From Lethocerus indicus (lineage: Eukaryota > Arthropoda > Insecta > Hemiptera > Belostomatidae): 64,000 nt of DNA. The notes beneath the pieces are model-generated. The model was given only the letters and a program-made list of their open reading frames with translations, did not search any database and was not told where the DNA came from. Where the stretch lies: positions 2,108,001-2,172,000 of the forward strand of contig JACDQD010000006.1 of the NCBI GenBank assembly GCA_019843655.1. The letters run 5' to 3'. Shown here one piece after another: positions 58,823-64,000 of this stretch (the first letter of the stretch is position 1; each line of letters starts with the position of its first letter). The position numbers and the translations under genes were made by a program.

Positions 58823-61770
58823 GTTGTGTCTCGGGGTGCACTAAGCTCTGGGACCCCACAGCTGCCAACCTAACATCCTGGAATTTCCCTCAGCCCCGCT
58901 CCCCCCCCCCGCTTCACAGTCATGCGGTAGATTGGTAATCCTGTAGCCACATGCCGTCTCACTCAGAGAGATACATACGCCGTACATATATATATAGATC
59001 ACAACAGCTCGGTTGTAAAGCAAGTATCGTTTGAATATAAACATTATTCAATTAGGAAAGCATTAACAAAATCTCTTCACAACTTACTATTTTATTGCCA
59101 TAACTGTAAAAGTACAATAAGCGACATTTATGTTCGACTAGCACTGGAATCCCTGTTTGAAAATGTTATTATATTACATGGTATATTTAAATTAAATGGC
59201 CATTTCCTTTTTTAGGCGTCTGTAAGGAACATTCGGGATGTATGTAGGGATTGGACCATATGGATGGTCTGTAATTTTGGAGTTGAATTTCACGGACAAA
59301 TAGGACATTAAGATCTGTATGCAGGGAGATAACTTTATGAAAGTATAATCTTCCGTTTATCGCAGTAAGAATGTGATATTGATAATATTGCAAGCAATTA
59401 GTTTGATATTTAAACACGTCCATTCTAAATATATTTATATGCGGGTACGTATATAGCAGAAAGCTTAACAGAATCCCATTTGGCGCAGGTCATTACAAAC
59501 CTAGCCGTATCCGGTCCCGGACTATAACTACAAATCACTTCAATATTTATTGTCCAGAGATGAACGGGTCGGGAAAGAAATGTGCGCCCCTATAAAGGTC
59601 GATTACAATTGGGGCACAAATTTACGACACTAATTTGTTTCTTTAAAATTTTACCGACCATTTGTTTCCACATACGTGAGGACTATAAGTCAGTTTCAAC
59701 GCCTAAAGTATACCACTATTCGGTCAAATATTTAAAATATATAGGGTATTTGTTAAAATAATTACGCCGAAGAAGCCGATATATAGTAAAAAGAATTTCA
59801 GAAATTTTCACTCATGTCAAAAGCGCCATCACTGGGTGGTTTCTTTGTCAGGACTAACACGAAATACTTGTACCAATACCCATAACTGTATAGGTTGATT
59901 GTTTCAGAAATTTTCACAAATAAGAAAAGTTAGATAAATGCCTTATCAGCAAAATATATGAATATAATATGTACTTGACAAGAAATCACTATCAGGTTTT
60001 TCGCCTTCATCCAATCGCCTCGGTATTACACTGAGCTATTATAGCGGAAACACTTTAATACGAAACCGGTTAGTTGCGACGTAAGAACGTCGGAACTCTG
60101 GATTTGTTATGCACGAAGTTTATATTGAAAAACTTGCCACATGATAAGTTGTCACGAACAGGCGGAGGTCCCATTAAATAACAACGCCGGAGCACGGAGA
60201 CTCCCACTTTTACGAGTGTCGACCGCTCGCAAATAACGTTCCGGCCAAATTACATATTTCACGGTTCTATTTTTTTTCGTGCCGCCCATAAACACGAAAT
60301 ACTGCTAACACCAGTTATAAAACCGAGGACACAGATTAATACAACAAAATACACATTCGTGAGCGAAGCCGTCCGCGTCCAGAACTTGAACTATCACTAA
60401 CTTCCGGTAGGACCACGTGCTGTTCCGCGATTTTTTCCGTGTTTGGAAACCGCCTCAGCGGCCTCGATTGCAAGAATTTTTGCACTTTTCCGTTGAGGTT
60501 TTCAAATTTTGAAAACCTCTCAGACGGTCTCCGAATACTGGAAAAAACCCGGACCAGCGGGGGTTCAACCGGTGCCAACCGAGGCACTTCCCATAGTAAT
60601 ACGCGTTCCTGCTTTGAGTTATTTAGTGATAAGTAAAATACAAATTTTTCAGTAGTCTAATCTAATAACGTGCAAATCAAATAGAAATGAGATGCTTCAT
60701 TATGTGATATGAGCTCGTTGACTCTAGTTCACTCACCCGAAGAATTGTTACTATCGAGGCTACAAGATAGCAGTTCTTGAGCGTATAGTACTTGCAGAAA
60801 GTGATAAAAGATAGCAGAAAGATAAAAGTCTCGATTTGTATAAACATAATCTATCTTCGCATCTAGACACGAACATAATATTAAGCATGACATAATAATA
60901 ATAAAACGGTCTATATTTATATCAAATAATGAAAATGAGGAGTAAATGTTGAAATCAGAAAGGGCGAGAAGTCATTGGAATATAACTAAGTGGCAACAGT
61001 TTAGTCTCTTTCCGTATGCAAATGTTCAGAATTGGTCCAATAGGAATTGTGGTCTTCCCCTTAAACGTCAACCCAATTTACCCTCCATTATTGGGCAGGT
61101 TGTATCGAATATTTCTGTCCGGGTTTTTCATATTCTTAGAAATGCATTCAATTTCAAGTGGTATATTTACGCTCCGCGGCCGTCGATGCGTGTAAATAGG
61201 CGGCGGGGCGTGAAGTGCGCACGTAGCCGCCGGCGCTATTCACCGTGACATCGATCGGCGGGAACGGCTCACGTAGCCCAGTTCACTTTTTTACTACAGC
61301 AGAGGTACCGGCCGCGGAGAGAACCCGAAACGGCTTAGCGCGGACTTATTGTATTCCGCACAAATACTTTATAATTAAGAAAAATAATCAAATGCTAATT
61401 GACTTGAAGCAAATTAAGAATTCCGCTTTGCAGAAGCATCCTCCATTATTTTTTATCTCTTGCCTTTTTTTACAAATATTTTAAAGCATTAAAATCCAAA
61501 TATATGGGCGTCTGCGAGGTTTAGTGGAATTATCAAAGATATAATAGTGTGTCATTTATACTAACATCCAGTTAATCCGTTAGACCGTAAAAAAAATTAT
61601 CGTGTATTACAGGATACAATTAATTAAAAATCTAATTAATTAAAAAGTTATTTAAGCGTATAAGCTTCTATTAAGAGTTATACGGTTAAATACTGAAGTA
61701 ATATATAAAACACAATAGCGATATTTAAAACGCGCATTCGGAAATAATAATAGGATGAAAATCATAAAAG

Positions 61771-61772
<2 letters not shown>

Positions 61773-61815
<43 letters not shown>
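61773..61815. repeat. TA microsatellite
   Basis: About 21 uninterrupted AT units. Confidence 0.95.
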
Positions 61816-61817
<2 letters not shown>

Positions 61818-63039
61818 CTGTCTTATTACGTTTTATATATAGAGGGTATGGAATGAACACACTGATAAGAAATATACATAACCTAACCTAATGTAAAACG
61901 TCAGGCCTAAATATACCAGCAGTTTGCCAGCAACGGAAGTAGCTGGAGTTTAAGTGCTCTCTCGGATCTAGCATTTATGATAATCGAGTTTCAGTGCGGC
62001 AAGTTATGAGTTGGAAACGGGCGAAATTAAGTTAGATCCCTCGACTCATCAGCTAAGGTTAACGGAGCACATACGGAGTCCGTTGGCCCCGCGGCCCATC
62101 GAAACGCGTCTTCGGCGTTAGTTTCGCGTCATATTACGGCGTGGAGTCGATGAATATTAGTTTAAAATTCAAACTAGCCGGTGTTCCAATTGAGCCATAA
62201 TTTTCATTGAACTTTTCAGCTCGATGCCTGAATGCTGATGACATCGGTGCAATATCCGAAACACCTGGGGGGTTTCTTCAATATTCACCATTATGCAGAT
62301 AAATATTAACTATTTTCTAATTATTCGGATAAAAATATTTTTTATTTCATTTCTGAAGTGTCTTGTATTAAAATTCTTTTTTTTTTAAATATTCAGGTCG
62401 GCCTAGTGTTGTTAGCGCCGTGTTCGACACGAGGATGCAGTCCTGTAGAACGCCCGTGTATTGCGGGCCCCGTTCAGTATGCGCATAGCATTAAGCCCGC
62501 CGCACGACAGTGTTGTTGACCCCCTTTGACTTCTTAACGCGTACAAGATCGAAAACAATTTGGACCCTACAAATAGATTGAACATATAACATTTTAGGTA
62601 AATAATTCGTTCGAACTACTCCTCAAATCCGACTCTGTTCTAAAGCCTGCTCTCATTTAATTGAGTGTGGCCGGCATATTTCCCCATTTAATGAGATGTA
62701 AATCTTCAGAATTAATAATCTTCAGATTTCAAAAGTAATTGCCGACAGATTCGAGGACTCTTCAAGGCCCAAATTTGATTTATACATCGTTACTGGCTCA
62801 TAACCATAAAATTTCACAAATTTGAAATTGATTAAATTGGAGAAATCTAGGAAAATTAATTTTTGTTTACCCCTTACACCCTCTAATAATAAATTAAATG
62901 ACAAATTTGATATTTATTTATCTACGTTATAATGAGGAAAAAATAAAGAAACATTTTTTTAAAGAGAAGCTGGATGTTTCTTTGTTTGTTTCTACACGTT
63001 TATTTCTCAATTTACTGAAACAATACAGGCCGATTTAAT

Positions 63040-63095
63040 TTGTACTGACGTCGGCAAAAGCCAATATCTATTGGCCCGAAACCGGTCTAGTATAA
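63040..63095 (+). ncRNA. Hammerhead ribozyme fossil
   Basis: GGCCCGAAACCGGTCTAG (63073-63090) matches the 3' half of the intact ribozymes and is followed by TATAAGATCGAATCCC, a diverged tail. Upstream, CTGACGT stands where CTGANGA is required, and a perfect hairpin GCCAATA-TC-TATTGGC fills the stem II position. The core is broken at A9, so cleavage is unlikely. Confidence 0.5.
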
Positions 63096-64000
63096 GATCG
63101 AATCCCAAAAATGATGACACCGGGATTTCTGGTAATTTTATTTTCTACGAAGTTAAATCGGACGGCGGATTGAAGGCTAGTCGAACAAAATCAGTCCTTA
63201 ATTGTGGAATCAGCACCTGAGAACTGAATTCCCCTCTCTCGGGGATACGGAGGGAGTTTCAAGGGGCATTAATTTCCGAGCGCTTTCGTAATGTTCACCG
63301 TATAAAAGTTCGGTGAACACCAAACCACCGGCAAATGAACTCGCGGCTTGAAAAAATCAGGTACACTCCGCTCCAAGCGGAGTCTCCTAAATATTCCACT
63401 CGCGAATTCGAAGCCGAAATCGGTATAGCTTCGAATAACTGGGGTTTATATTTTTCCTCGTAAAGTCCTCGTGTCCAGTTGGTCGAGAAACGAGAGTTAC
63501 GCAAAAAGCGATGTCTGTGCCTCAAGTGCTTCAGGATAGCATACCCTAATTCATCCGTTATTCTTCAGGGACAGTCCCTTATTCGGACAGTACTCTGATT
63601 TAGAAAATACACTGGTTCGGCTTTATTAAAAAAGAAGCCGCTAATTTATGAACGGGACTTTCAAATCGTGCGGTCAGAATCATAAGGTGGGGGCGTTGGG
63701 AATTTCACGAAGGATAATAGATTGTAACGATTGAATAAATTGAAAAATCCTATTTGTTGAAAAGAAATGGAATCAAAATGTTAAAAGGATCAAACTCTCT
63801 CAAAACTCTCGCTTTCACTTGTCGCATATTTAACGATATTGCCGGAGAAGGGAATTTTTTTTTCTTAATATTTTATCGCATCTAATCCATCATCTCCATC
63901 AGAGATGACAAGATACACACTCACAAAGGGTCCACAGTGTCCCCCTGTATAAGGGCTCGAAAGGATACCAATTTGTCACAACACTCCGACGTTAATTCCC

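Larger units (their letters stand above)
58823..64000. other. Noncoding stretch
   Basis: No gene recognised. It contains a TA microsatellite (61773-61815), a decayed ribozyme (63040-63095) and small GC-rich patches at 60340-60590, 61180-61330 and 62400-62520 whose frames are not recognisable. Confidence 0.45.

Noticed and set aside
62234..62265. CTGATGA...CCGAAAC resembling a hammerhead core
   Set aside because: Stem II does not pair at the expected positions, stem I has no partner, and the cleavage base would be G after GAAACACCT, which is not allowed.
1..64000. CRISPR arrays, rRNA genes, intact tRNAs, bacterial operons
   Set aside because: The tandem arrays have no unique spacers, no rRNA-like segment is visible, and no tRNA has both intact boxes and stems. 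The window is eukaryotic.

Overview
This window looks like intergenic or long-intron DNA from an animal, most likely an arthropod. It is AT-rich with GC-rich patches, has no long conserved reading frame in any frame, and is full of microsatellites, minisatellites and decayed interspersed repeats. The splice-site look of the few exon-like stretches is eukaryotic. I recognise no complete gene and no bacterial, organellar or rRNA feature, and the species cannot be fixed from sequence alone.

The best-supported content is a family of short non-autonomous retroelements carrying a type I hammerhead ribozyme (HHR) of the kind known from Penelope-like elements and animal retrozymes. Four copies keep every core residue (22632-22668 +, 37446-37482 -, 56229-56265 +, 56968-57004 -); a fifth is cut off in stem II, and about seven more decayed relatives are scattered from 25.9 to 63.1 kb. 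Two insertions are bounded by clear target-site duplications of different length (15 bp around 22445-22756, 12 bp around 56921-57080) and share the 3' end TATCAAAT. Both begin with an inverted copy of the element's own 3' part. Longer members have a leader and a variable array of about 70-bp units upstream of the ribozyme: nine units at 12999-13600, about five at 37560-37925, one at 56083-56150. The units contain a small hairpin with a compensatory base-pair change between copies.

Other repeats by region: a 204-bp-spaced direct repeat (19.1-19.4 kb), an 11-bp minisatellite of about 31 copies ending in a foldback (17.7-18.1 kb), a pair of related ~300-bp elements with inverted repeats (32.3 and 35.5 kb), a 42-bp minisatellite that is open on both strands (36.0-36.7 kb), a three-copy unclassified repeat family (48.7, 51.6 and 58.0 kb), a tRNA-like sequence (53.84 kb), and several perfect short hairpins.

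Coding content is at best a few isolated exons. Candidates with splice-like borders and an open frame are at 10989-11041 (+), 16781-16858 (-), 24151-24314 (-), 25561-25664 (-), 25737-25833 (+, signal-peptide-like), 40367-40431 (-) and 43161-43267 (+). They are low-confidence: no family could be recognised, and chance pairs of splice-like signals are expected in 64 kb. Everything else appears to be unannotatable noncoding sequence.
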